Positions 6,351 to 13,390 of a stretch of DNA of 15,740 bases are shown here, one piece after another. Made by a program: the position numbers and the translations under genes. The stretch's first letter is position 1; every line of letters begins with the position of its first letter. The notes beneath the pieces were generated by a model. That model saw only the letters and a program-made list of their open reading frames with translations, did no database searches and was not told where the DNA came from. This DNA is from L227-5C sp038209275 (lineage in GTDB: Bacteria; Chloroflexota; Chloroflexia; Chloroheliales; Chloroheliaceae): NCBI GenBank assembly GCA_038209275.1, contig JBBQXW010000161.1, positions 1 to 15,740 on the forward strand. The letters are read 5' to 3'.

Positions 6351-7028
6351 TTACAGATTATCTTCCTGTTTTACCTGCACCAATAATTCGGCCAGACGAG
6401 TGGGCCAGCTAAGGCGCTCGGTTAATTCCGCTCGGTTCAATTCGAGCAGGGCGCGTTCTTCCTCCAAACCCTTGAGCCAGCCTGCCGGTATGGTGACGCT
6501 ATCGCCTAAAGCCGGAAAACCAACTACCAGACTGGTCAATACCGGCATAAGGTGGGTGCTTTCCCAGCCCAAATAGTATTCCCGAATACGTCCGCGTCCG
6601 CCATCGCTCAAGCTTACATGGGCTGCGCTACCCAGGTGTACCAGTTCCGCTTCGCAATTGCGTATTTTCTTGAAATCGGTATAGGAATGGGGCGGGTGAT
6701 AAATGAAAAAAGCTTCGGGGTTGCAGTGCAGCCAGGTGGGATAAACATCTTCTTCGGGATTCTCGTCCTGATATTCCCAGTAAGGCTTGAGCGTTTCAAA
6801 TTGAGCAGCAGAAATATCCAGCCGGATTTCATCGAGTTGTTCTAACTTGAAAGCCGAAAGGCACAGCTTAATCGGTACTACCGTTTCGATGTGCGCCACC
6901 AACCAGCGCCTGCTCCGCACCACCAATCCGCCCAACTGCAAATTATGGCGGTTGAGTAAAAGATATTTGAGGCGACCGAGGCTACGCCCCTCTTGCGAAA
7001 TTACATTTATACCCAGGTGAATTCGCAT
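6351..7028 (-). CDS. Protein with two PRC-barrel-like domains
   Basis: The 225-residue product starts at ATG 7028 with a near-ideal GGAGGTGAT just upstream. Residues about 5-80 read as a PRC-barrel: GINVISQEGRSLGRLKYLLL, a VVR strand, VVPIKL and a DEIRLDISAAQFETL ending. A second, more divergent copy appears at about 135-208, with AHVSLSDGGRGRIREYYLG, VTIPAGWL and ALLELNRAELTERL. The middle (81-130) is acidic and aromatic. PRC-barrels are small beta-barrels in photosynthetic reaction-centre H subunits, RimM and many uncharacterised proteins, where they bind partners. No enzymatic motif, signal peptide or membrane segment is seen. It is convergent with rex and transcribed alone. The specific function is unknown. 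Confidence 0.75.
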   Translation of the reverse strand: MRIHLGINVISQEGRSLGRLKYLLLNRHNLQLGGLVVRSRRWLVAHIETVVPIKLCLSAFKLEQLDEIRLDISAAQFETLKPYWEYQDENPEEDVYPTWLHCNPEAFFIYHPPHSYTDFKKIRNCEAELVHLGSAAHVSLSDGGRGRIREYYLGWESTHLMPVLTSLVVGFPALGDSVTIPAGWLKGLEEERALLELNRAELTERLSWPTRLAELLVQVKQEDNL

Positions 7029-7090
7029 AAATCACCTCCGCAATTTCTCTAAAAGCTATAACGCATCGTTTTCAGGATTGTAGCTTATGT

Positions 7091-7121
7091 TTAATATAAA
7101 GCTAAACTAGCTTTGTATTAA
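7091..7121. promoter_or_regulatory. Imperfect dyad in the leader of the PRC-barrel gene
   Basis: TTAATA-T-AAAGCTA (7091-7104) and TAGCTTT-G-TATTAA (7108-7121) form a 14-bp inverted repeat with one mismatch and a 3-nt loop. It could be an operator or an RNA hairpin. A possible minus-strand promoter, GTGAAA (7172-7167), 17 nt, TATATT (7149-7144), lies just upstream, which would place the dyad in the transcript leader. Confidence 0.4.
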
Positions 7122-7262
7122 TTAGGATTCTGGAAAACTTCAAAATATAACACTAACCTTTTTCTGTTTCACTAAGTTGCTGGCTTTTAGCCCAGGTCGG
7201 TTTATCCAACCTCTGACTACATTAAAAGCGTTATACCACTATGTCCCTTAATTGTCAATCAA

Positions 7263-8102
7263 TTAAAGCTGGACTATTTTGTCGTAGGTTTCCGGGCGGC
7301 GGTCACGGTAGAACTGCCAGTGGTCGCGCACTTCTTTAATTACATCGAGGTCGAGGTCGGCGATTACTACTTCTTCTTTGTCATCGCTGCCTTGCGCCAG
7401 GATTTTGCCGCGTGGGTCGCAAAAGTAACTTGAGCCGTAGTAAATTTGCTGCCCGAACTCTGGCTCGACCCCAACTCGATTGTTGGTGCCAACAAAATAG
7501 CCGTTGGCGATAGCATGGCTGCGCTGCTCGATAAACCAGAGGTAATCGCTATGGCCTTTGCTGGTCGCCGACGGAATGAAGACAATTTCCGCCCCGTTCA
7601 GGCCGAGCATCCGTGCGCCTTCGGGAAAATGTCGGTCGTAGCAGGTGTACACGCCCAGCTTCCCAAACTGGCTCTGGAAAACCGGGTAGCCCAGATTGCC
7701 CGGCTTGAAATAATATTTCTCCCAGAACCCGACTACGTGCGGAATATGGTTTTTGCGGTAAATCCCCAGCAGCGTACCGTCTGCATCAATTACGGCGGTA
7801 GTATTATAGTAGGTGCTGATGCCGACCACTTCATAAATCGGCACGATAAGGGCCATGCCGTATTGTTTGGCGACTTCTTGCATCAGGCTGATGGTCGGGC
7901 CGGGGATAGTTTCAGCGTAGTCGTACCATTTGCGGTCTTGTATCTGGCAAAAGTACGGCCCAAAAAACACTTCCTGCAAACAAGTAATATTCACGTCCTG
8001 TTTGGCAGCCTGTTCGATATAGCCCAGGTGTTTATCAATAATTTCTTGCTTCGTACCGTTTCCGTCGGCCTGCGTCAACGCACATTTAACGATTCGTGAC
8101 AT
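7263..8102 (-). CDS. Nitrilase-superfamily amidohydrolase, beta-ureidopropionase-like
   Basis: The likely start is ATG at 8102 (279 residues), because AGGAG precedes it and the family begins at MSRIVKCALTQ. The longer frame to 8144 would add 14 atypical residues. The nitrilase triad is present: E44 (LQEVFFGPYF), K117 (YRKNHIPH) and C154 (VYTCYDRHFPEGAR), plus E128. The stretch from the lysine through EGNLG-like KPGNLGYPVFQ, NGAEIVFIPSAT, IEQRSHAIANG and NNRVG closely follows beta-ureidopropionase, which hydrolyses N-carbamoyl-beta-alanine in reductive pyrimidine breakdown. N-carbamoylputrescine amidase or another carbamoyl amide hydrolase is possible. It is cytoplasmic. No other pyrimidine-catabolism gene is in the window. 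A terminator-like hairpin and a repeat separate it from the xylA operon, so it is probably transcribed separately. Confidence 0.88.
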   Translation of the reverse strand: MSRIVKCALTQADGNGTKQEIIDKHLGYIEQAAKQDVNITCLQEVFFGPYFCQIQDRKWYDYAETIPGPTISLMQEVAKQYGMALIVPIYEVVGISTYYNTTAVIDADGTLLGIYRKNHIPHVVGFWEKYYFKPGNLGYPVFQSQFGKLGVYTCYDRHFPEGARMLGLNGAEIVFIPSATSKGHSDYLWFIEQRSHAIANGYFVGTNNRVGVEPEFGQQIYYGSSYFCDPRGKILAQGSDDKEEVVIADLDLDVIKEVRDHWQFYRDRRPETYDKIVQL

Positions 8103-8160
8103 TTCTTCTCTCTCCTGATTAATTAAGATTACATATCCCTGCACTACATCGAAATCTGAA

Positions 8161-8225
8161 CCCGGACATTAATGTCCGGGCTAAAAAAGGCGGCTTACTT
8201 CTTAGCCCGGCTCTTCAGGGCCGGG
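8161..8225. repeat. Double-hairpin intergenic repeat with GGGCTA/TAGCCC frame
   Basis: A perfect 20-bp palindrome with CCCGGACATT arms (8161-8180) is followed by a second stem CCCGGC (8206-8211)/GCCGGG (8220-8225). The inner edges GGGCTAA (8178-8184) and TTAGCCC (8202-8208) are also inverted. The CCGGGCTA/TAGCCCGG boundary matches the larger element at 2188-2294, suggesting one repeat family. It sits upstream of the nitrilase gene. Confidence 0.65.
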
Positions 8226-8256
8226 AATTTGAATTCAAACCTGAATTGCGGCTAAG

Positions 8257-8319
8257 AGTCAAAACTAAAAGTCCAGGTTCGATAAGGTCGAAAATGCCCA
8301 ATCGAACCTCTTTTTGACT
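8257..8319 (-). terminator. Probable terminator of the xylA operon
   Basis: On the minus strand, 24 nt after the hydrolase stop, AGGTTCGAT (8309-8301) pairs perfectly with ATCGAACCT (8283-8275). An outer pair, AGTCAAAA/TTTTGACT (8319-8312 and 8264-8257), encloses it. The sequence after the inner stem is T-rich (GGACTTTTAGTTTT). The structure is also T-flanked on the plus strand, so it could act both ways. Confidence 0.5.
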
Positions 8320-8343
8320 TCAACAATCATGTCCCAATTTCAG

Positions 8344-9279
8344 CTAACTATTAAAAGCGGTTCGCAACTCAGCAGTAATTTCGTCAAGGGCTTTCTGATA
8401 ATGGGTAGTTAATACGCCGCCCAACCAGAAAAAGCCGTGTATCATATCAGGGTAATGCGAATGTTGAACGGAATTACCAGCATCTTTTAGTTTGGCGGCA
8501 TAGGCATCGCCTTCGTCGCGGAGCGGGTCAAATCCGCCGGTAATAACTATGGCTGGTGGCAAATCCTTGTGGTTTTCGGCCCAGTGCGGCGACAAAAGTG
8601 GGTCTTTGCGGTTGGTGTCTTCGTTCATGTAGTGATTGAAGAACCAGACCATGCCGTCTTTGGTCAGTAAGTAGCCGTCGGCGTTTTCTTCATAAGATTT
8701 GGTGCTGATGGTCGCATCGGTGACGGGGTAAATCAGCACCTGATAAACCAGGTTTGGCCCACCCCGGTCTCGCGCCATAAGAGATACCACTGCCGCCAGA
8801 TTGCCGCCCGCGCTATCCCCGCCAACCGCTATTCGTTTCGGGTCAACCCCGATTTCCGCCCCATGATCGGCGACCCATTTAGTTGCGGCGTAGCAATCAT
8901 TTACCGCTGCCGGAAATTTGTGTTCGGGAGCCATCCGATAATCCACCGAGACTACCACACAACCCGCCTGATTTGCCAGGGCGCGGCACGGTACATCTAC
9001 CACGTCCAATTCGCCGATAACCCAGCCACCGCCATGAAAATAAACCAGGGCCGGGAACGGCGCTGTTCCTTCCGGCGTGTAAATCCGCACCGGGATTTCT
9101 CCGGCTAGGCCGGGAATAGTGCGGTTTTCGATATTGGCAACCTGCTGGGGCGTGCCGCCTAGCTGGTTAAAGACGCTAAACGCCTGTCGTGCAACTTCCG
9201 GGGTCATCTCGTGCAAAGGTGGCCCGCCTGCGGCGGCCATCTGTCCTAAAAATCCTTCAGCTACCGGGTCTAATGGCAT
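8344..9279 (-). CDS. Alpha/beta hydrolase of the hormone-sensitive-lipase (HSL) family
   Basis: This is a 311-residue cytoplasmic esterase-type protein. It has the HSL oxyanion motif HGGGW (82-86), nucleophile motif GDSAGG with Ser156, acid Asp251 in DPLRDEGDAYA and His281 in IHGFFWL, so the triad is complete. YRMAPEHKFPAAVNDCY (114-130) is also typical of the family. These enzymes hydrolyse short-chain acyl or aryl esters; the natural substrate is not predictable. The ATG at 9279 has AAGGAG at good spacing. It is the last gene of the xylA operon, 31 nt after the epimerase stop. Removing acetyl or feruloyl groups from plant xylan sugars would fit the context, but this is inference. Confidence 0.9.
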   Translation of the reverse strand: MPLDPVAEGFLGQMAAAGGPPLHEMTPEVARQAFSVFNQLGGTPQQVANIENRTIPGLAGEIPVRIYTPEGTAPFPALVYFHGGGWVIGELDVVDVPCRALANQAGCVVVSVDYRMAPEHKFPAAVNDCYAATKWVADHGAEIGVDPKRIAVGGDSAGGNLAAVVSLMARDRGGPNLVYQVLIYPVTDATISTKSYEENADGYLLTKDGMVWFFNHYMNEDTNRKDPLLSPHWAENHKDLPPAIVITGGFDPLRDEGDAYAAKLKDAGNSVQHSHYPDMIHGFFWLGGVLTTHYQKALDEITAELRTAFNS

Positions 9280-9310
9280 CGTTGTTCTCCTTAATTTTCA
9301 ACTTTGAATA

Positions 9311-10351
9311 CTAAGCAAATTTTTTGACCTCAAAAATAACTCGTGCGTCCCAGGCTTGGCCCGGTTCTAGTACAACCAGACCACTATCGGCCAGCCCTTC
9401 TTCGATGAAGTTAATCGAATTGGGCGGGCAGCTATATGGCTCAATGCAGAGCGAAGGACGGTTGGGTTGGGTAAACAATACCCATTCGCGGAAATGGTGG
9501 TCGGCCCGAATTTGTACTTCCAATCCGGCCTCGCCATCGTCGCGAAAGCCCGCCATTGTCCAATCGTTCTCGAAACTTACGTCGGTGTACATATGGTCGA
9601 AAGGCAAAGGGCCAAGCTTGCGCCACTCTCGAAAATCTACTTCCGGCGCAACGGGTTTAGCTGGGCCATTCGGCAAACCTTCAGTAGTGGGCCAGGTGGC
9701 GCTGCCTGGAATATTTACCAGACAGGCGGTGCGGCCTGGCGTAACCTCGCTAACCTGAAGCGGCGCTCGAAAATAGGGATGCAGCCCATAGCCGAACGGC
9801 ATTTGCTGCTCTTTGGCTTTATTTTCGACGCGAGTATCCAAAATTAGTTGGTGGTTTCTTAGCGTGTAGGTCAAAGTCAGAGCAAAGTCGAAGGGATACC
9901 CGGCTCGCATTTCCTCGCTCAAATCTTCCGGCCCAATCGTCGTGACTAAACGCACTCCCTGGTCGTCTGCGCCAGATTCAACTACGCGCCACTTGGCAAA
10001 AATGACCAGCCCATGAATATGATGAACACCGCCTTTATCGGTGCGCGGCAAATGATATTCCGTGCCGTTGAATTCGTAACGGGCATCGCGCACCCGGCCC
10101 GGAAAAGGCCATAGCACCGGGATACCTCCCTTGAAACGGCGACTTCGCAATTCTTCGGCACTGGGCGGCGTTTCCAGAATTTCTACTTTCCCACCCGCCG
10201 CTGTAACCGACCAGGCCACGCAATTGCTGCCTATCCCTGGCACAATCGTGGCTTCCGCCCCGCTCGTCAGGTCGCGCAGAATATAGGTCGGTTCATCGTG
10301 CCATTGCCCGGCCTCAACGCTGTAATTTGCCGAACTATTTTCCTGTTCCAT
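9311..10351 (-). CDS. Aldose 1-epimerase (GalM-like mutarotase) family protein
   Basis: The 346-residue product has the fold and catalytic signposts of aldose 1-epimerases. These are GGIPVLWPFPGRV (75-87), HHIHG (110-114, catalytic His113), FGYGLHPYF (186-194, His191), a DHMYTD segment (252-257) and CIEPYSCPPNSIN (302-314, with Glu304 as the likely base). Such enzymes interconvert alpha and beta anomers of aldoses, giving isomerases the anomer they use. Some relatives act on hexose-6-phosphates, so substrate identity is open. The ATG at 10351 has AGGAAAAGG just upstream. It is third in the xylA operon; an 85-nt gap with a 46-bp palindrome separates it from the gene before it. Confidence 0.88.
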   Translation of the reverse strand: MEQENSSANYSVEAGQWHDEPTYILRDLTSGAEATIVPGIGSNCVAWSVTAAGGKVEILETPPSAEELRSRRFKGGIPVLWPFPGRVRDARYEFNGTEYHLPRTDKGGVHHIHGLVIFAKWRVVESGADDQGVRLVTTIGPEDLSEEMRAGYPFDFALTLTYTLRNHQLILDTRVENKAKEQQMPFGYGLHPYFRAPLQVSEVTPGRTACLVNIPGSATWPTTEGLPNGPAKPVAPEVDFREWRKLGPLPFDHMYTDVSFENDWTMAGFRDDGEAGLEVQIRADHHFREWVLFTQPNRPSLCIEPYSCPPNSINFIEEGLADSGLVVLEPGQAWDARVIFEVKKFA

Positions 10352-10382
10352 CCTTTTCCTGTTTCGATATAAAATGGAAATT

Positions 10383-10428
10383 CTTTAGCTTTGGAAAATT
10401 TTTCGCGAAAAATTTTCCAAAGCTAAAG
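10383..10428. repeat. Perfect 46-bp palindrome inside the xylA operon, core TTTTTCGCGAAAAA
   Basis: The 23-base halves beginning CTTTAGCTTTGGAAAA are exact reverse complements with no spacer, centred between 10405 and 10406. The central TTTTTCGCGAAAAA is identical to that of the palindrome at 5295-5342, while the arms differ. It fills most of the 85-nt gap between two co-directional operon genes. In the transcript it would form a long hairpin that could protect the 3' end of the upstream part. Confidence 0.9.
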
Positions 10429-10436
10429 GCAAAGAT

Positions 10437-10889
10437 TTAGCCTTTCCAGAAGCGCGATTCGCCTAGCAAATCAGCCAGTTCGACTCGCCAGGGCGTGAGC
10501 TTGAGCAAGCCGTAGTTGGGATTATCTACCTGTCCAAAAAAGCGGGCCAAATCGTAACCGAGCGGGCCGGGCGTTTGTTTGAATATGTCCCAGATACGTT
10601 GCTTTTCCGCCTGGTCGTCCACCCATTCCGCCGTACAATCTACGTAAACTGGTTTCAAAACGTGAATCATATAGGCCAGCGAGACGTTGGAATTGGTGGC
10701 GAGGTGTTTAGCTTTGGGACTGTGCCGCCCCGTCGCAATCCAGCCAATCGGCCCGACTTCCCAGATAGGATGTAGCACCCGTGAGCGAGGACGACCCTCA
10801 CTATCTACGGTTGCTACATTGCACCAGACCATTTCATGCGCCGCCGCGATAAATTCTTGCTCGATGGTTGACAAATCGGCTATCCGCAT
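10437..10889 (-). CDS. Pyridoxamine 5'-phosphate oxidase-like (split beta-barrel) protein
   Basis: The 150-residue product has the flavin-binding split-barrel pattern: WCNVATVDSEGRPRSRVLHPIWE (22-44), then IGWIATGRHSPKAKHLATNSNVSLAYM, a VDCTAEW strand and the C-terminal TPWRVEL. Single-domain PNPOx-like proteins bind FMN, F420 or heme and usually are not true PdxH enzymes. The residues here do not decide the cofactor or reaction. The start ATG overlaps the xylA stop by one base (TAATG), so translation is probably coupled and the protein should be made together with XylA. Why a flavin-type protein sits between xylose isomerase and a mutarotase is unclear. Confidence 0.82.
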   Translation of the reverse strand: MRIADLSTIEQEFIAAAHEMVWCNVATVDSEGRPRSRVLHPIWEVGPIGWIATGRHSPKAKHLATNSNVSLAYMIHVLKPVYVDCTAEWVDDQAEKQRIWDIFKQTPGPLGYDLARFFGQVDNPNYGLLKLTPWRVELADLLGESRFWKG

Positions 10890-12100
10890 TAACGCACTCC
10901 CAAAATAATCTCAACTGTAAGCTGGTCAAGCTTCTCGTAGCGATAGCCGCGCAGCGCCAGCTTATCGGGGTCAAAATCGGTATCTTTGAGCTTGCGGACA
11001 ATTTCGGGGCTGTAGCCACTGCTGATTAGACCGCCGTAGGTCTGGTCGCCCTGATTTACTTCGGCCAGCAGCGCCTGAATTTCAGGGTCAGCGTTAAAGC
11101 GTTTGGCCTTCTCTTTGAACATGTTGTAGGTTCGCATACAGCCGAGCGCAAAATCCCAAACGCCGTCTTCATCTTCGGTGCGGTAGGCGTGGGCATCGAA
11201 GTGGCGCGGCCCGACATAGCCCTTTTCTTCCAAAAGTTTTACCAAAAAGAAACTGTTTTTCAGGCTCTCGCTGCCGAAGCGCAAATCCTGGTCGTAGCGC
11301 GGCCCTTTCTGGTCGTTCAGGTCAATGTGAAAAAGCTTGCCTGCTTCCAGTGCCTGAGCGACACCGTGATAGAAATTCAGGTTCGCCATATTTTCGTGGG
11401 CGACTTCGGGATTAACGCCGACCATTTCGGGATGGTCGAGGGTGTAGATAAAGGCCAGCATATGCCCGACTGTCGGCAGATACGTATCGGAGCGCGGCTC
11501 GTTTGGCTTTGGTTCGAGCGCAAATTTCAGGTTGTAGCCGTTATCAATCACGTATTCGCACAGAAAGTTTAGGGCTTCGCGCATCCGCTTGAGCGCGACG
11601 GTTGGGTCTTTGCTGGCATCGGCATCCACGCCTTCGCGTCCGCCCCAGAAAACGTAGGTGGTTGCGCCAAGCTCGACTCCTAAATCAATCGCCCGCATGG
11701 TTTTCTGAAGGGAGAAAGCCCGCACTGCCGGGTCTACCGCCGTAAAAGCGCCGTCTTTGAATACCGGGTGAAAGAACAGATTGGTGGTAGCCATTGGTAC
11801 GACCATCCCATAGTCATCCAGCGCCCGCTTGAAATCGCGCACGATGCAGTCACGTTCGGCGGGAGTAGCATCGAAGGGAACTAAATCATTATCGTGAAAA
11901 TTAATGCCCCATGCACCCATCTCGCCCAGTTTCCTGACGGTATGCACCGGGTCGAGGGCCGGGCGCACGAAATCGCCGAAGGGGTCGCGTCCCCGGTTGC
12001 CGACTGTCCACAGGCCAAAACTAAATTTGTCTTCTTTCCTGGGGGCATACTGGTCGCTGCTAACTTCACGGGCCAGAGGGGGATTTTCAAGAATACTCAT
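10889..12100 (-). CDS. xylA: Xylose isomerase, short (class I, Actinobacteria-type)
   Basis: XylA converts D-xylose to D-xylulose, and D-glucose to D-fructose, using two divalent metals. From the ATG at 12100 the product is 403 residues. This start is preferred to 12145 because AAAGGAAG precedes it and the 15 extra residues are not family-like. All expected residues are visible: FHDND with H69 and D72, ALEPKPNEP with E196 and K198, NPEVAHE with E232 and H235, HIDLN with D260, RYDQDLRFG with D270 and D272, and HFD with D302. The sequence follows Streptomyces/Actinoplanes enzymes along its length (FSFGLWTVG, PMATTNLFFHPVFKDG, YVFWGGREG). It is the first gene of a four-gene operon. No xylulokinase or XylR is in the window. 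Confidence 0.96.
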   Translation of the reverse strand: MSILENPPLAREVSSDQYAPRKEDKFSFGLWTVGNRGRDPFGDFVRPALDPVHTVRKLGEMGAWGINFHDNDLVPFDATPAERDCIVRDFKRALDDYGMVVPMATTNLFFHPVFKDGAFTAVDPAVRAFSLQKTMRAIDLGVELGATTYVFWGGREGVDADASKDPTVALKRMREALNFLCEYVIDNGYNLKFALEPKPNEPRSDTYLPTVGHMLAFIYTLDHPEMVGVNPEVAHENMANLNFYHGVAQALEAGKLFHIDLNDQKGPRYDQDLRFGSESLKNSFFLVKLLEEKGYVGPRHFDAHAYRTEDEDGVWDFALGCMRTYNMFKEKAKRFNADPEIQALLAEVNQGDQTYGGLISSGYSPEIVRKLKDTDFDPDKLALRGYRYEKLDQLTVEIILGVR

Positions 12101-12157
12101 AACACATTCTTCCTTTCGCGCTGCTTTTTCAATTTTAGAATTCAATTCAAATTTTTG

Positions 12158-12197
12158 AACACAGGTGAACGCAGATAGCCACAGATTAACACGGATG
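12158..12197. repeat. Four degenerate 10-bp units in the xylA leader
   Basis: The units AACACAGGTG, AACGCAGATA, GCCACAGATT and AACACGGATG follow each other without gaps. The phrase (CACAGATTAACACGGAT) resembles a dispersed intergenic repeat that I recall from Chloroflexota and other genomes. It lies between the predicted xylA transcription start and the ATG, so it would be part of the leader. Confidence 0.5.
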
Positions 12198-12219
12198 TAG
12201 CAAAATGTTGGGCAGACTG

Positions 12220-12249
12220 ATTATAAGCGTTCTTGTGGTCTGATAGCAA
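12220..12249 (-). promoter_or_regulatory. Probable promoter of the xylA operon
   Basis: On the minus strand, TTGCTA (12249-12244), an 18-nt spacer and a perfect TATAAT (12225-12220) form a sigma70-type promoter. The leader would be about 110 nt. I see no clear palindromic XylR-type operator around it. Confidence 0.55.
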
Positions 12250-12364
12250 ACTTAATTGGGTTTTCTGTAAAAAGAGAAATGAGGCCGTTACCATTATTTT
12301 GCGATGTTCCAGCCGTTGCGTCGGTTAGTTTTGGGGATTTCTCGAAATACAAAGTCTGGTTGCA

Positions 12365-12392
12365 AAAAGCCGTGCGCTGAAGCACGGCTTTT
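12365..12392 (-). terminator. Intrinsic terminator of the dienelactone-hydrolase-like gene
   Basis: An 11-bp perfect stem (AAAAGCCGTGC 12365-12375, GCACGGCTTTT 12382-12392) with a 6-nt loop lies 28 nt after the stop at 12420. On the minus strand it ends in TTTTT, the classic form. It is A/T-flanked on both sides and may work in both directions. Confidence 0.88.
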
Positions 12393-12419
12393 ATTACATA
12401 GCTCTAAAAATCATTAAGT

Positions 12420-13181
12420 TTACGGTTTCAGGTAGCGATCCAAAAAGTTGAAGGTGCGGGCGAAAGCATCGCGGGCGGCATCGGCCCGGTAAATTTCGGG
12501 GCGGCTGTTATTGAAAAAGCCGTTAGGCGCTTTTGGATAGAGCTTTAGTTCAAAGTTTTTGCCTTTGGCCCGGAGGGTACGTTCTAGCGCAGCGATTTCC
12601 TGATTGGGAATCTGGTTGTCCGGCGCACCGTAAATATTGAGCATGGGTGAACGAATTAAGCCAATCATATCAATTGGTGAATTGGGCTTGACCCGCCCCA
12701 GCATTTCACGGGGATAGACAATATCGCCATAAAAATTAACTGCTGCCGCAAAATTATTGCTTTCGGCGGCACTGAGCAGGGCGATTGTACCGCCGAAGCC
12801 AAAACCAACCACCGCTACCCGGCGAGGGTCAACATAGCCTTCGCTCTTGAAGTAGTTGTAGCTATTCTTTATGTCGGTAACAGCGATGGTATCGGGGGTG
12901 TTGCGGCGCAAAGTACGGGCATCTACCAGCGTGCCATTGGTGGAAGCCGGGCCGCTGCGGGTAGTAAAGAAATCGGGAACCAGCACGGCGTAGCCTTCGC
13001 GGGCAAACCGTATCGCTACCTCCTGGATATGCTCGTCAAGTCCGTAAATATCGTGGGCCAGCACAATTCCTGGCATAGGTACGGCTACGCTCGGCACCGC
13101 CAGAAAAGCGTTAATTTCGTGGTAGCCGCTACGGAAGCGGAAAATTGCTGTATCTACATAAAAGCCTTGCTGAGTACTCAT
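12420..13181 (-). CDS. Dienelactone hydrolase family protein lacking the catalytic Cys and His
   Basis: The 253-residue alpha/beta-hydrolase follows the dienelactone hydrolase (DLH) layout. It has LAHDIYGLDEHIQ (41-53), the nucleophile elbow VGFGFGG (125-131), an acid-strand YGAPDNQIP (184-192, Asp188) and the histidine-loop region YPKAPNGFFNN (215-225). Known members have Cys (or Ser) in GFCxGG, a His in the A-x-H-G-F loop and Glu near EIFG. Here these are Gly128, Asn220 and Asp44, so two of the three triad residues are absent, and only Asp188 remains. The frame is otherwise intact with a good ribosome site (GAGGAAGAA) and a terminator, so it looks like an expressed protein rather than a decaying gene. 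It may be a binding or regulatory pseudoenzyme, or it may use another chemistry. No signal peptide is seen. Confidence 0.88.
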   Translation of the reverse strand: MSTQQGFYVDTAIFRFRSGYHEINAFLAVPSVAVPMPGIVLAHDIYGLDEHIQEVAIRFAREGYAVLVPDFFTTRSGPASTNGTLVDARTLRRNTPDTIAVTDIKNSYNYFKSEGYVDPRRVAVVGFGFGGTIALLSAAESNNFAAAVNFYGDIVYPREMLGRVKPNSPIDMIGLIRSPMLNIYGAPDNQIPNQEIAALERTLRAKGKNFELKLYPKAPNGFFNNSRPEIYRADAARDAFARTFNFLDRYLKP

Positions 13182-13213
13182 AACATTTCTTCCTCATCTT
13201 GTTTATAGTTTAA

Positions 13214-13330
13214 TTTTTGAAGCTTTTGCGAAACTTCAAAAACAAGAATTTTCAGGCGTTAGCCTTCGCCTGAGCGAAACTACTATTAGCTTAATTTTAA
13301 GCCTTTTGACGCACTGCGTCAATTCAAAAG
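13214..13330. repeat. Cluster of imperfect palindromes upstream of two divergent genes
   Basis: Four inverted repeats follow each other. They are TTTTTGAAG/CTTCAAAAA (13214-13242), TCAGGCG/CGCCTGA (13252-13273), a perfect GCTTAA-TT-TTAAGC (13289-13302), and CTTTTGACGCA against TGCGTCA...AAAG with a 5-nt insertion (13303-13330). The first would become a perfect palindrome centred on TTTCGCGAAA if one inserted C and one C-to-T change were undone. This is the same centre as at 5295 and 10383. The cluster looks like decayed copies of that family. It is not at a 3' end of any gene here. Confidence 0.6.
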
Positions 13331-13390
13331 ACTTTAGATTAGGGGAACGCTGCGAGGAGAATCAGGGATTAAGCTTTTCGCATAAAAAAA

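Larger units (their letters stand above)
12101..12419. other. Intergenic region upstream of xylA
   Basis: This gap carries the xylA ribosome binding site, an AT-rich stretch with TTCAAA-TT-TTTGAA, a short periodic repeat (12158-12197), a probable xylA promoter (12220-12249) and the terminator of the upstream hydrolase gene (12365-12392). I see nothing in 12250-12364. Confidence 0.6.

Noticed and set aside
7446..8099. 217-codon plus-strand frame opposite the nitrilase gene
   Set aside because: The minus strand encodes a full nitrilase with all catalytic residues; the antisense frame is a by-product of its codon use.
9324..9758. 144-codon plus-strand frame opposite the epimerase gene
   Set aside because: The antisense frame lacks a ribosome site and family features, while the minus-strand epimerase is complete.
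12101..12145. Longer XylA starting at 12145
   Set aside because: The 15 extra residues are unlike the family's N-terminus, and AAAGGAAG lies within this stretch as the ribosome site for the ATG at 12100.
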